From Phoronis australis (Eukaryota > Phoronida > Phoronidae), in assembly GCA_002633005.1 (NCBI GenBank), contig NMRA01000077.1:60001-124000 (forward strand): a stretch of 64,000 nucleotides of DNA, read 5' to 3'. Made by a program: the position numbers and the translations under genes. Within the stretch, counting starts at the first letter, position 1; each line of letters begins with the position of its first letter. Of the stretch, positions 1 to 11,126 are shown piece after piece. Below the pieces are notes generated by a model, which made no database searches, had not been told where the DNA came from, and saw nothing but the letters and a program-made list of their open reading frames with translations.

Positions 1-315
1 NNNNNNNNNNNNNNNNNNNNNNNNNNNNNNNNNNNNNNNNNNNNNNNNNNNNNNNNNNNNNNNNNNNNNNNNNNNNNNNNNNNNNNNNNNNNNNNNNNNN
101 NNNNNNNNNNNNNNNNNNNNNNNNNNNNNNNNNNNNNNNNNNNNNNNNNNNNNNNNNNNNNNNNNNNNNNNNNNNNNNNNNNNNNNNNNNNNNNNNNNNN
201 NNNNNNNNNNNNNNNNNNNNNNNNNNNNNNNNNNNNNNNNNNNNNNNNNNNNNNNNNNNNNNNNNNNNNNNNNNNNNNNNNNNNNNNNNNNNNNNNNNNN
301 NNNNNNNNNNNNNNN
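1..315. other. Assembly gap (N run)
   Basis: All bases are N, so nothing can be read here. Further single Ns occur at 2500 (end of a poly-G run), 13759, 14681 and 36471 (end of a poly-C run) and probably mark collapsed or unresolved joins. Confidence 0.99.
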
Positions 316-1456
316 GAAAGTGGTGGCGACAATTGTTGAAAAACAGCACCAAACAAAAGTAGGATAGAACAGATTCGCACGGTAAAGTCAACGCAAAACC
401 AAGTGACGGGAAACGCTTGCCTCCTAAAACGTCACTTCCGGAGTAGCGGACGAGTAATTAATAAAAATACAAAAAGTTGTAATTAAGTGGAAAATATGTC
501 TAGGATAACCAACCAACCTTATTTTAGCTCAAAATGACATGGAAAAAGGTTGCCTTCGCCTTTAATGATTGGAAAGCCTGCGCTCTTTTGTTCGATAATT
601 GCTCTATTCTCCGGTACGATCGTATCTAGACTGAATGGGCTGAGCTGGTAAAAACGAAAGTTAAGCTATAACATATTTGAGCTTAAACCAATAGCATTTC
701 TGAATTCCTCGTCAAATGCTGAGCATGTTCCGTTTTTGAATCATCAAAATCGCCCACTACAACAGAAGTTATGAATCTATTCTGTCCAAACGGACGCACT
801 GGGTTTGACTGAGTTCATACGCGTTCGGTAATAACGTTTCAACCACCATACGTTTCCTTTGAAGCCTGGGAGATATATTGGCCTGCTTGTTCTCATACGG
901 GACAAAAGACTAGTGAGCTGGGCAGTTAACAAAAGAGCCAGATGTTATCGCACGTTCAGCACCCCTCACGTCTGGAAAAGTTAGTGAATGACAGAACGCT
1001 GTAATGAAGACAACATGAACGAAACTGAACTATTCTTTCAGCGTCATTTCATTTTATTCCAGACTTTCAACGATTTTCGGGTTTTTCAGAAAGTCCCCTG
1101 GATCAAACTGAATCGTCATCGGGCGCGATTCACACAAGCAGTCTACCTCAATGCTGCCTTATGCTATTGCAGTTGTCTGTGACGTTATACGTTACACCCG
1201 TTTTGAAACCCCATTTTGACCCAAATGTATTCATGACGTAATCGTGTATCACGTGTCTAACAATAAACTGTTGACCTACACCATGGCGGAGTGGCAACGC
1301 CGCCATATTGGAAATGGGTCAGAATGTTGCATTGTGGTTAAGCCGGTAAACAAGTACGCCGGCAAGCGTGGGGGCGAACTGGCCACTGGGAGGTTATACG
1401 TGTTGTGTGCCTGGCTGCTATAATACCATTTGAGTTAGCCAGATAAAGAATTTAGT
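316..1456. other. Non-coding stretch, no gene seen
   Basis: The longest open frame (988-1182, +) has no recognisable domain, no clear splice sites and ordinary chance length. I see no RNA gene or repeat that I can support. Confidence 0.6.
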
Positions 1457-1795
1457 TACTACCTGTTTCCCAAGGATCAAGAACTGCGTTAAACATGGGT
1501 CAGACATATCGGTAGAGCTGGCAGCAAAGGCCGACTTAGAGAATTCTTTCCGACTTCGTAGCATAAAGTATGCAGCGCTCATTTTGAGGGCAGCAAGGAA
1601 ACTGTCCAACAATACTTTCCCTTGAAAGAAACAGTAACAAATACTCCACGGCGGATGGTAGTGAAGAAAAAAATGTTTTCACTTGACCAGAACCAAGCCA
1701 ACGTGAGCGGAATTTTGAGGATAATGCCTCTGCACAATCACCTGTTCTGCGTCGACTCGCTTAACGCACGCACACTATATGCATTGACGCGCTAA
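1457..1795 (+). pseudogene. Dead THAP-domain transposase-like fragment, copy 1
   Basis: One frame read through two stops (TAA 1490-1492, TAG 1559-1561) matches the C-terminal two-thirds of a THAP zinc-finger domain: YLFPKDQELR, then TWVRHIGRAG, then the diagnostic VCSAHFEGS block with the Cys-x-x-His zinc ligands. The N-terminal Cys pair of the C2CH module is not visible. The frame runs on as basic sequence to a stop at 1793-1795. THAP domains bind DNA and occur in P-element-like transposases and in host proteins. A second copy at 14310-14800 in opposite orientation carries the same two stops, so this is a repeat family that was already broken before it was copied. Which transposon superfamily it belongs to is not clear. 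Confidence 0.7.
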
Positions 1796-1864
1796 GATAA
1801 AGCTTGTCCCACATAACATGTTGGCTTCGCCCGTGACTCAGTTGGACTCGATGCATTGGAATTA

Positions 1865-2430
1865 GACTCAACGTTTTCGTGATAATTATGTTAATTACGC
1901 ACTGCAAATTTTGACATTGCGCGTGAATGTTGAAATAATGAACGCGGCTAAGTGGCGTATAGGTTATTTTTACCGAAAACTAGCTTTCACCCAATAATTA
2001 ACCGAACACCTTGAGACTTTCACCTCTCATGACTTAATCTGCTATTTCTTGTCCTTGACAATCGAGTTGAACTTAGGAACTCGAGGTCTCGAAAACGGCC
2101 CGGTGAATTCCGTTGAAACTTTCCAACCTTAATATTTATTCATCAATCTCAGCAATGCTATTAGGATTTTCGTTATAAAGGCCTAATTTTTGCGTAATGT
2201 AACAAAGACGAATACGACCACTGCTTTTTACAAAAATATCTTACGCTTCGCTAGTTAATTTGTCATAGAAACGAATAGAGTACCGGTAACCGAAAATTCC
2301 TATCAGCGTTTATGAGGTAACTGCAGGTGAAGTTTTCATTTAAAAATGGTTTCATTAAAACTTGGCTGAGGGAGTATTTGGCTTTGAGTGCACCGTTCTT
2401 AAAATGAAATTTTGACTTAAAAGTTTGAGA
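1865..2430. repeat. Dispersed repeat, copy A
   Basis: By eye this aligns, with gaps, to 10570-10975 in the same orientation. Shared blocks include TTAATTACGCACTGCAAATT, the stretch around GTATAGGTTAT, AACTTAGGAAC and GTTTTCATTTAAAAA. It lies just downstream of the THAP remnant, so the two may be parts of one element. No coding sequence was seen. Confidence 0.75.
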
Positions 2431-5154
2431 TAACCGGCTTAACTACCTCAGAACTTTGTGATCTGATCCCTGCAGTACTGCGCAGAAGGGGGGGGGGGGN
2501 TGATTTGTAATTAAACAGAATGAAGTTTTCATTTTGTGTTTCGCCTTTTTCACATTTCTTAGTACCAGGTTCCTAGCATTTGAGTTTAGAGAGGGGTTGG
2601 GGTAGACCATAAAAAATCGCCCCAAGCATCATCAGACATCACCAAACTTCTGCACGCTACTGGATCTCTGTCACCTGGAGGCGAGACCAGCTACACCAGC
2701 TAGACGAGTAGTCTAGCATCCAGCGTCTATATTAACACTAAAAAGTGTCGAAAATCTCGAAAACAAGTCCATTTACCCCCAAAAAAGAAACGATTTGATT
2801 TGCGTGCGTATTTCAAAAGTTCGCCTATTTTTTCCCAAACAAATATTTATTCATTTGGTGCCCAACGATTTCAGATGCGCGTTGTTAGATGTTGGTGTCA
2901 CATTTTTGTGATACAAAAATATAATCTCAATTGTAAATTGTACCACATCAGCTACCATTGGAATCTTTTGTCTCAGTGGTGAAAAAAAATCAAATTCATT
3001 AACTGCAAAGTGTTTTCAATGTGACCGTAGTAAGTAAGCCTGGCTTCCTGACCTACAAGGCTTATTGTTGTTAAAGATAATGATGTGCAAGCCTGGCTAA
3101 TGAAAACAAAGTGTTCTTGTCGGCGAGCGAAACATGTGAGCACAGTGGTTAGGATTGTGATCACAACCCGCGTCTGTCATCGATCTAGATAACGACTGAA
3201 GTTACTCCAGCTGGGGTTATGAAGGACCTCAAAGAAATGTCCATATTTGGCTAACTTGGGAATATCGATCATTTCGGAAACGGTAGATTGGATTCGGATT
3301 CATATGGAATTTTCAGATGCTAGGCTTATGCGCTGTTCTCCAGAACGCTGTTAGGAATTTTTTAAACGATCCACAATTGCAAGAGGGGCTATCAAAAATA
3401 GGACTTTTACTAATGTTCGTGAAAGAACTTTTAATTTGCATAAAACGAAGACGAAACGATATTTTAGCTTGCCAACTGTGACATCGTTTTTGAGATCAGT
3501 CTCCATTGAACACCCCGGCCTGTACAGTACGAATATCAAATTAAATTTTAACATATTTTTAAAACCGTTGTTTTGTTGTCAGTGTGATACCTTCCTTTTG
3601 TGATAAATATTAATAAAAATACATGGTCAGGTGACCCAATTAATAACAGATTGTTGTCCTGTTCATCTGATGTGAATACACCTGTTAACCTCTTCAGGGG
3701 TGAGTGATGCTGATTTGACTGATGCTTTGAAAAGGTTGAATACGACACTAGGCAGCCTAGTCGGCTTACCAAGCACCGACAAGCAACATGTCGGACTGGA
3801 AATTGACGACATTTCGTGAGTCTACTCAAACATATAGTGAGACAACGACAACTATTCAAAAAAACTGTTCGAGATTTCAGCATATTACTGCATTTTGAGT
3901 ATCGCATTCTTTCGCACTTTCTAAAACTCGTGTTACATGCATGGGCGAGTGAATCGGTGCGAGTGTTGCCCTGGAAATACCTTTGAAAATATTGATTTAA
4001 TTGGGTAAATTTACGAGCAAGCGAAGCTGCAAAAATGAATCCCAGTTATGACAAGCAGAAAACGTCTCTTCTGCTTTCGATGACCCAGGTATCATCAATT
4101 TAACAATAAATGTCATTATGAGGTAACAGTGCGGATACAAATCTCATCAGGCATCACTTAGGCCTATATAGCCTAATACACGCAGGGTTGGCTTAATCAG
4201 CTGAATAGAAAGTTGGGTGTCGACCAGCCCAAGTGTTGGAAGGGTACCTGGCTTTACTGCTAAATTTCAACTTCTCTCTTGTTTTTGTAAACGTTTAGAG
4301 AAAAGCCACTGCAACTGAGCCAGTAGCAGATCGGTCAACAAGTAGCATTCGTTCAATCAGTACAGATTTTGAAATCAAGTACTGCCTCCATACGTAGCAC
4401 AAACTTCAAAAGGCCCAGCCAACACAACAGGCGTCAGTTCTCATAAAATTGGGGAGTTAAATTCAAATATTACTAATGGCTTAAAAATTTATTGAGTGCC
4501 ACATAATGTTAACGTATGATAAGATGGCGGCCTCCGAGTTGTTGGAAGAAAACTCAAGGGTTTCTTTTGATTATATATACTATTCCCAACATTACCAAGA
4601 CATCGCAACTATTAAAAGCGACAAAATATGCCCTTACTTTATCATATTAAATATCAATGTTTCAATTGCTTACTAAATAATTTAAGTTGATTTAATTTAT
4701 AGGTGGCATATTGGATTCTTAAGATGTGCAAAGTCATGGTCTAGACAGAGCGATAGATAATCACGAAGTAAAATTTTCTTTGAGTTTGCATCAGCTCGCA
4801 TATCTGTTTTTTTCTATTCCGTTCGTGAAATGAAAACAGCCGTTATGACTCACACCCCAAGGCTCTGAACGTTGCTTGGCAGCGGATGACCTCGGTCGAC
4901 CTTTTGTTAGCTTTGTTCGATTGAAATCGAATATGCCGGACATGAACTACATGCGTACAGATGGTAATGATTGAAAACAACATAGCCGATTTACATACAT
5001 TATTAAGGAGACATTAAGTTTGAGTCACCTAAAAAGAATATCGATATGACAGGTCCCTAGTGGAAACTTGAAATTGTTCGCTCAGTGAATCATTTTTCTA
5101 GCTTTAGCTGATTCATGCCGTGATGGTTTTTCGCAACTAATTGCCGTTTGCGAG
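2431..5154. other. Non-coding stretch, no gene supported
   Basis: It contains a poly-G run ending in N at 2500. The largest open frame (3548-3907, -; 119 codons) has no domain that I recognise and no plausible exon structure. Any upstream exons of the Ly6-type gene would lie here, but I could not place them. Confidence 0.5.
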
Positions 5155-5233
5155 ATGTGGTGTTTGTTGATTCTTGTGTGGTACAGTTGGTCATCCTCTC
5201 TCTCCTCAGTAGACTCTGTCACTTCCATTTTAG
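5155..5233 (+). CDS. Candidate signal-peptide exon of the Ly6-type gene
   Basis: ATG at 5155 opens a short hydrophobic frame (MWCLLILVWYSWSSSLSS, then about eight more residues) that reads like a signal peptide. If it ends at 5233 it leaves one base of a codon, which is the phase needed to join the exon at 5792. The donor is weak (GTTAAG), so this is only a candidate. The true first exon may lie elsewhere upstream, including in the N gap. Confidence 0.25.
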
Positions 5234-5791
5234 GTTAAGCTGTGGAGGTGGAAGCGACATTCCGAAAAACTAGCAAATTTTAATGATTTCTGTGTTGTTT
5301 TCATCTCTCACACTGAACATCGAGCATCTCCTGATCCAAGTCACAAATAGTTTCTAATAAGAGAGCACTAGAAATAATGAGTATAATTCAACTTCAAATT
5401 GTGTTCAAAACGTTAAGAAAGTCATGACGTTGCTCCAACGCACAAAAATGACATGGTTTCCTCTGGCATTTGTAAAATTTCGGTTCGCCTTTACATGTAC
5501 ATTTTGCCGTTTGCCAGCCGGGAAAAACATAACCAAGAGTTGGAAAATGATAATGACTTCATACAATCGGCTAACGCTGGCGTACGATGTCATGTGACCT
5601 GAGGTTTTTTTTGGGGGAGGGGTCGACACAGTTTTCCAAAAAGCCGTTAAAGCAGTCATTAGTACGCGACATTGACTAACTGATAAAACATTTGAAATGT
5701 GCTTTTTTATTTCTAACAGATAACTTAATTTAAAAAGTATCGATTTCGCGTGGATATTTTTTGTTATTTTGGCGTTTCTCGTCTATTTCAG

Positions 5792-5922
5792 GCTCCAGCT
5801 TTGCTCTAAAATGTTACGTATGCTCGTCTGCCAAGGGCATTGGATTTAAGACTGGATGTGGCGACCCCTTTGATAAGGCGACAGTCAACATGACGGAATG
5901 CCGCTCCGGGGAAACTTGTCAA
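5792..5922 (+). CDS. Ly6/uPAR (LU) domain protein, N-terminal half exon
   Basis: The exon begins after a good acceptor (TCTATTTCAG, ending at 5791) and ends before a donor (GTAAATAC, from 5923). It enters one base into a codon and leaves in phase 0. It encodes the first half of a three-finger fold: the opening LKCYVC motif, then three more Cys, ending SGETCQ. Members of this family are small secreted or GPI-anchored proteins that act as ligands, receptor modulators or complement regulators at the cell surface. The second half is the exon at 7599. The first exon, with the signal peptide, is not securely identified. The specific function is unknown. Confidence 0.82.
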
Positions 5923-7598
5923 GTAAATACACATAAGATACACTTGATACAGCTAAGTATCTAGTAGTAGTCATTGGCAGCACACCATGATAGGGGGCTG
6001 GGGGCTATAGCCCCCTCTTTTTTTCTGTGCTGCGCCGCCCATGGTAGTTCTGAGTGGGTTTATTTCGAGCATGCGTGAATACTTTAGATGGAGGTCTAGG
6101 CAATTTCAATCAATTCGAACTAGGGATAAGTGCGTGGCAATGATGTTTTGAAGAGCAAACAGACTTGTAAAGATGGTTGACGATTTAAACACTTGTATAT
6201 GGTTTGTAACAGTTTTAATGTAACTCTCAACAAATGTATATAACTTGGTCAAAAAGCACTGATCTCTGATTTTTGAAAATCGTGTAGGTGCTCATTTTTC
6301 AAAAGAAGGAAACCCACTAGAAAAATGATGCGGGATTTGTTTTTTCATACAGCTCTTAGTAAATCGTGGCATTCCATACCTTCAGTTGCTACCTTTGCTT
6401 AATATGTGCCTAATTGTGTAGCTTTTCAGACCTTGGTTTAAATTGATATAAGCTGCCGTAAGAATTAGTTCCAACAAAATAGTGGTCAGTGACGTTAATA
6501 TTCAACAGACGTGCAATCACTGCATTTAGATCAACTACAAAGACAGAAAATGTCTTCTAATGACATGCTAAAATTCCACTGATCGCACTGAAAGTGGGAA
6601 ATTCGATTTGTTCACATATTTCGTAGTGGTTGGGTATCAACTAGGCTGCAAAAGCACCAAGTAGGCCTAGAGTTGATGTTAGCGATCTCAAATATACTCT
6701 GAATACAATCTGAGAATTAATTTCATGTTGAACTTACTGTTCGACCTCGTTAGAATGCCATTTCTAGTAGGCGTAGAAATTGAGGACAGAGGGGCGTGGG
6801 GGGAGGCTACTCAAAAGCGGGTTGGGGGCAATGTTCCCAATTAAATAGGGACATCCCTTTGTTTCACCCCGTCCCCTCACAAATGGCAGACTTTCCTACA
6901 TCTATGATTTTCCTTATGAATCGTCCACAGCTTTCGTAATTTCCTTATTATGTATGTGTTCAATGTCGTTGCTAACTGATCACATTTGCAACATCTGCGT
7001 GTAGCAGTCTTTGAACGTTAGGGACTAAATGTGGTTCTCTTTTCCTTTACTCGTGACACGCAGAACCGGTGCCCTTTAAGGTTATGTAAGACCATGTTGG
7101 CAAGTCCACATTTAGTCCAATATCTACAAAACCATAGAATTTAACTCAGCAAAGTATATATTTTCTGAAAGAGAAACACGTAAAATGTGATTGTTTACTT
7201 TATAGGGTTACGTGACCATGCTTTTCAGTAAACATTAGCACAAAACAAAGGTATATTCATAACAAAACAACAGTGTCAAGTACATGACCAACTTTCGTGT
7301 GATAAAAATGTTCAAGATACAATATCAAAAACTCTCATCGTTTCATTTTCGTTTTACACAATCGCTTTAAATTTTTTTCACAAAAATCGTTAAGTCCTAT
7401 TTTTGATAGTCTCTTATACAAAAATGGAACACCATTAAAACAATCCTAATCAGAGTTTTGAGAACAACGCATAAACAGTATCTGAAAGTTTCATGTGAGT
7501 CTGTTCTACCACTTCTGAGATATGATGTTCTGAAGTTGGCCAAAATTGCCCATTTTTAGGGTACTACACAACCTTAAGGCCATGCTTGTTATTTACAG
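5923..7598 (+). other. Intron of the Ly6-type gene
   Basis: This 1676-bp intron joins two phase-0 exon ends. It holds the short palindromic repeat at 5976-6045 and a G-rich patch near 6790-6870. No other exon is apparent. The acceptor at its end is TTGTTATTTACAG. Confidence 0.75.
5976..6045. repeat. Short dispersed repeat with GGGGGCTATAGCCCCC core
   Basis: A 16-bp perfect palindrome (6000-6015) lies between CAGCACACCAT on the left and GTGCTGCGCCGCCCATGGT on the right, which are partly inverted copies of each other. The same arrangement occurs twice in tandem at 63574-63717. This looks like a small non-autonomous transposable element family. Confidence 0.65.
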
Positions 7599-7811
7599 AA
7601 AACAAAGAACGAAGCGCTCAGCATTGTGGCCGTCACTCGGTCTTGTGTTTCAACGTGCCAGGAGTCATCGACCGATGTTTTGGGTATAAAAGAAGAAACA
7701 AAATGCTGCAACACGGAAGGTTGTAATGGCGCCGATTCCGGGCACGTGAGGGCAGTTTCCGCCATCTTGAGTGCCATGTTTGCTTGGCTGTTTGCGACTG
7801 TTATGCTGTAA
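7599..7811 (+). CDS. Ly6/uPAR (LU) domain protein, C-terminal exon with GPI signal
   Basis: This is the terminal coding exon, phase 0 at its start, with stop TAA at 7809-7811. It supplies the remaining five cysteines, including SCVSTC and the closing CCNTEGCN motif typical of LU domains. With the exon at 5792 the predicted domain has ten cysteines, the full canonical number. After GCNGADSG comes a hydrophobic tail (AILSAMFAWLFATVML) that ends at the stop. This fits a GPI-attachment signal, so the mature protein is probably anchored in the outer plasma membrane. The ligand or partner cannot be told from sequence. Confidence 0.85.
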   Translation, partial: KTKNEALSIVAVTRSCVSTCQESSTDVLGIKEETKCCNTEGCNGADSGHVRAVSAILSAMFAWLFATVML

Positions 7812-8731
7812 CACACCAAAGCATATCACATCCACGTAACTGTAATAATTAGTCGTTCCCTTGGTGTAATTTTTGAACAGGTACATCAACTTTCACATCG
7901 TATTTATAGACACGAAGGCCCGGGGTCTAGTCTTGTACTCGAAATCGAACTCCAAATTATTTTTACATTTTCCATCTGATTCTACTCCATTATGAACACA
8001 AAATATGTGTCTACAATTCTGTGCTCTAGCGTTATGGTTTATGTCGATGTCTGTCGAATTTTAGTCTGTACTCCACCGATGATCCCAGGATGAAAGTTTT
8101 ATAAGTTCGCGTCTGAACTCAATACCTCTACTAGTATTCTAGTTTGTAGCTCGAATCTAGGAGTGATTGAATGCAAACTTGGACTTAGGCCTATACATGT
8201 AAACTCGTCTGAGTAAACCGCAATGTACTCGAGCACAGAATAATTGATGTTTGTGTTGATTTCATGTTAAAACAGGGCGGAAAATGTCGAATTCGAGTTC
8301 GATTTTAGAAATTAAAACGGCCCAGGGCTGTATTGCTTCAGTGAAACGTATTGGCCAGATAAATTTGATTGTTGTGACGTTAACTCTATTGTTCAAAATT
8401 GCCAACGCGACTGTGATGATGCAATGTCAGAAGTGCTTACGACCCGGTCAAGGGCCAGTTTTCATGTGCTATTTTCTAAGTTGTGTTGCTTCATTCAGCT
8501 TACAGGCATGTTCGCATAAATTACGGTACATACATGAAACATGTATATCCCCTCTGGATTAGTTATCGTTGATGATCGGTGCTGCATACGTACGCATGTA
8601 GGTCTATCTGATACATGACTATGTGCAGACTAGTGAATGTTCAAATGAATCCATGTAGTAATTAATGCACAAGATGAAATTTTTAGATATTTAGATTGTG
8701 ATGATTTTATGAACCGATTTTGTTGAATAAA
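7812..8731 (+). terminator. Putative 3' UTR of the Ly6-type gene, AATAAA at 8726-8731
   Basis: The first clear AATAAA downstream of the stop lies at 8726-8731, which would give a 3' UTR of about 0.9 kb. This assignment rests only on position and strand. Confidence 0.4.
8284..8562 (+). CDS. Small open frame, possibly spurious
   Basis: This 92-codon frame from ATG 8284 has a hydrophobic stretch (INLIVVTLTLLFKIANA) followed by VMMQCQKC, which is faintly like the start of another secreted Cys-rich (LU-type) protein. After that the sequence loses any resemblance, and no following exon is visible. It also sits in the presumed 3' UTR of the Ly6-type gene. It may be a fragment of a second family member or chance. 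Confidence 0.18.
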   Translation: MSNSSSILEIKTAQGCIASVKRIGQINLIVVTLTLLFKIANATVMMQCQKCLRPGQGPVFMCYFLSCVASFSLQACSHKLRYIHETCISPLD

Positions 8732-9320
8732 TGGGGTGACCTAATAACTTTTTTCATACTTGTCTGCAATTTAGTATAATATTAATATAAACATTTCCAG
8801 GCAATGAAGTAAGCTGCACACTAATCTACATGCACACACTGCCGAAAACCGCCACACAAACACACGCAAAGCATTCCCATCTGGCGCAGGTGATGAAAAT
8901 GTTCAGTGCAACTTAGGTATAAAACGGGTACAATCTGTCTACTCGAAGCATATTGGCAAAGAAATGTTTTAAAAACGAACTCACAAGAAATTACCTATTG
9001 AGTTAAAAGGTTCCAACCTTCTTACTCGTCATTAAATGTATCGAGGTTTGACATTCTCGACTCGAGTAACTTCTGACGTAGGAGAGATGTGGGGAAAAAC
9101 GACAAGTGCCTATTTAAGTCAAATATGCTAAAACTACCACCCGCATATTTCATCTGGCTAAACGAACAGCACTGTTCACGCATAGTCCTGGAGCCAAATG
9201 CTGAGTTTTTACTTAACCTGGATTTGCAGGATAAATTTTTTATTTGCAGTTTTATGTAGCCTAGGCATAGGTAATAATGGTTTAGGGGAGTGGCCGATCG
9301 CTACCCTTGAGCATTTTTAA
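8732..9320. other. Non-coding stretch, nothing recognised
   Basis: No open frame of note, RNA gene or repeat was seen here. Confidence 0.5.
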
Positions 9321-10290
9321 ATATGCAAATTAAGGCCGCCATTATGCAAAATCGTCGTTTGGATTATAATTCCCCTACTAAGAACTGCAAGCAGATGATT
9401 TTGACGTTTTCACCCTCGTTTCCATGGTCAGCGAATTTAGTAATGCAAGTTTTTTTTGATGATACTTAGTGAATTAAAAAAAAACAGTGCAGGTGGCCTG
9501 ATGTCATTTGCGGTGCATCAGACGTGCGCAGGCCTCATGTTCATTGCACAAAACACCTGAGCAAAAGAACGAGAACCCAATTATGGCTCTTCGTGAAGAA
9601 AGTTTTCAAGTCTTAGGAAAACGGACAGACGTTTCCATTTGTTGCCATGCACTATATATTGTAGGCCTGTAACAGTGCCATCCAGTAGGTTGCTCCTTAG
9701 CCTATAAAAAGCTGGGCAAGACTCTACCAGATGTTTAGGAGATTATACGTCAGTACCACACTCGGGACACACTGGGCTCCCCATATGCCCAGTAATGTGT
9801 TTGTGTCGGGCTAGGTCACAGTTGCCCGTCAAAATTTGAATGACGTGTCTTATACCCAATCTATCTAGACTCAGAAGGTTTTTGAACCCTTTGGTTTAGT
9901 GAATTTACATATTTTATGCAAATTATGACCGTCATTATTCAAAATTTTACTTGTTCTAATAGCCATGGTTCTAGTCATCACAGGTGAATTATCATGGCAT
10001 TTGCACCTATGTTCCCATGGTCAATTAATTTAATGAAATCAGTTTGCAAGTTGGCACATGATAAATTTGCGCAATTAATACAAATTAAGGCCACCATTAT
10101 TGAATCTTGTATTTTTGCTTATAACGCCCTTACCAAGCACTACAAACAGGTTACTTAAATTAATGTTTTCGCCTATGCTTCCATGGTCAGTAAATTTAAT
10201 GGAGCTCGTTAGTTAGTGGATACATCGTGAATTTGCATAATATTTGAAAATTAAGGCCGCTTTTATTCAGTAGTGGAGGCATAGCAGGGA
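9321..10290. repeat. Diverged ~165-bp tandem repeat, interrupted
   Basis: Units starting near 9321, 9921, 10081 and 10249 share a start like AAATTAAGGCCGCCATTAT and an internal block like TTTCCATGGTCAGTAAATTTA. The spacing of the last three is 160-168 bp. About 430 bp of unrelated sequence separates the first unit from the second, as if something inserted into the array. Identity between units is moderate, so the array is old. Confidence 0.65.
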
Positions 10291-10569
10291 ATTGCCCTCA
10301 AAGAAGAGACTCTTAAGCTCTGTGCACAAGTTGCCATTTGTCCTACAAGATCGAAACAGGTCTTGGAGAGATAGAGAGCATTAGATCTTGTTCTGAAACC
10401 TTAGACACAGAAGAAAGTACATGTAAAGCACTTCTTGATGCACATGCGCAGGGTATTGCACAAATTTGTCATAAGAAGATATCAACATCGATCTATGGAT
10501 CCCAATGTGCATCCAAAACACGCAGTAGTGAGCATTAGGAGTGACAGTTGATCTGATGGAGACGGTACG

Positions 10570-10975
10570 TTTTAATGATAATTAAGTTAATTACGCACTG
10601 CAAATTCAGTTGACATTGCGAGTGAATGTTGAAATAGGTAAGATGGTTATGGCACGTATAGGTTATATGTACCGAAAACAAGTTTTCACCGAATAATTGA
10701 CCGAAGCCTTCGAGATTTTCACTCGTCCCAGTTTAATCGGCTTTTTCTCAGCTTCGGCAAATCGACTTTATTTGAACTTAGGAACACGAGTTCTCGAAAA
10801 CGGCTTGGTGTATTTTGCTGAAACTTTCTATCGAAAATTCCTAACAGGGCTTTTGAAATAACTGATCAAGTTTTCATTTAAAAAGGTTTCATTAAAATCG
10901 ACCGAGAGGTTAATTTGCTATGAATATACCTTTCTTAAAATTGAAATTTTGATTTAAAAAGGTGTTTAAGTAATA
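10570..10975. repeat. Dispersed repeat, copy B
   Basis: This is a direct-orientation relative of 1865-2430, sharing TTAATTACGCACTGCAAATT and the later blocks. It stops about 90 bp before the inverted repeat at the left side of the pogo-like element. Confidence 0.75.
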
Positions 10976-11065
10976 ATAATAACGGGACATCCAGACAGGC
11001 TCGGTGTTTATTCAAATTCTTCAGTGATTGGTGAGGTAATCACAAGTGTTTTCCATTTAGAGCTA

Positions 11066-11126
11066 ATGGGGCAAGTTCGGCCCTTTAACATGGGGCTAGT
11101 CTGGCCAGGGGCCGAACTTACCCCAT
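11066..11126. repeat. Inverted repeat resembling a pogo/Tigger-type terminus
   Basis: Arms at 11066-11083 (ATGGGGCAAGTTCGGCCC) and 11109-11126 are inverted copies with 17 of 18 positions matching, separated by 25 bp. Repeats of this kind lie near the ends of some pogo/Tigger-type elements, and the broken transposase starts 335 bp downstream. No matching copy was found on the right side of the element, so the right end is lost or hidden near the N at 13759. Confidence 0.6.

Noticed and set aside
3548-3907. 119-codon minus-strand open frame
   Set aside because: No domain, no conserved motif, no splice context; chance frame is more likely.
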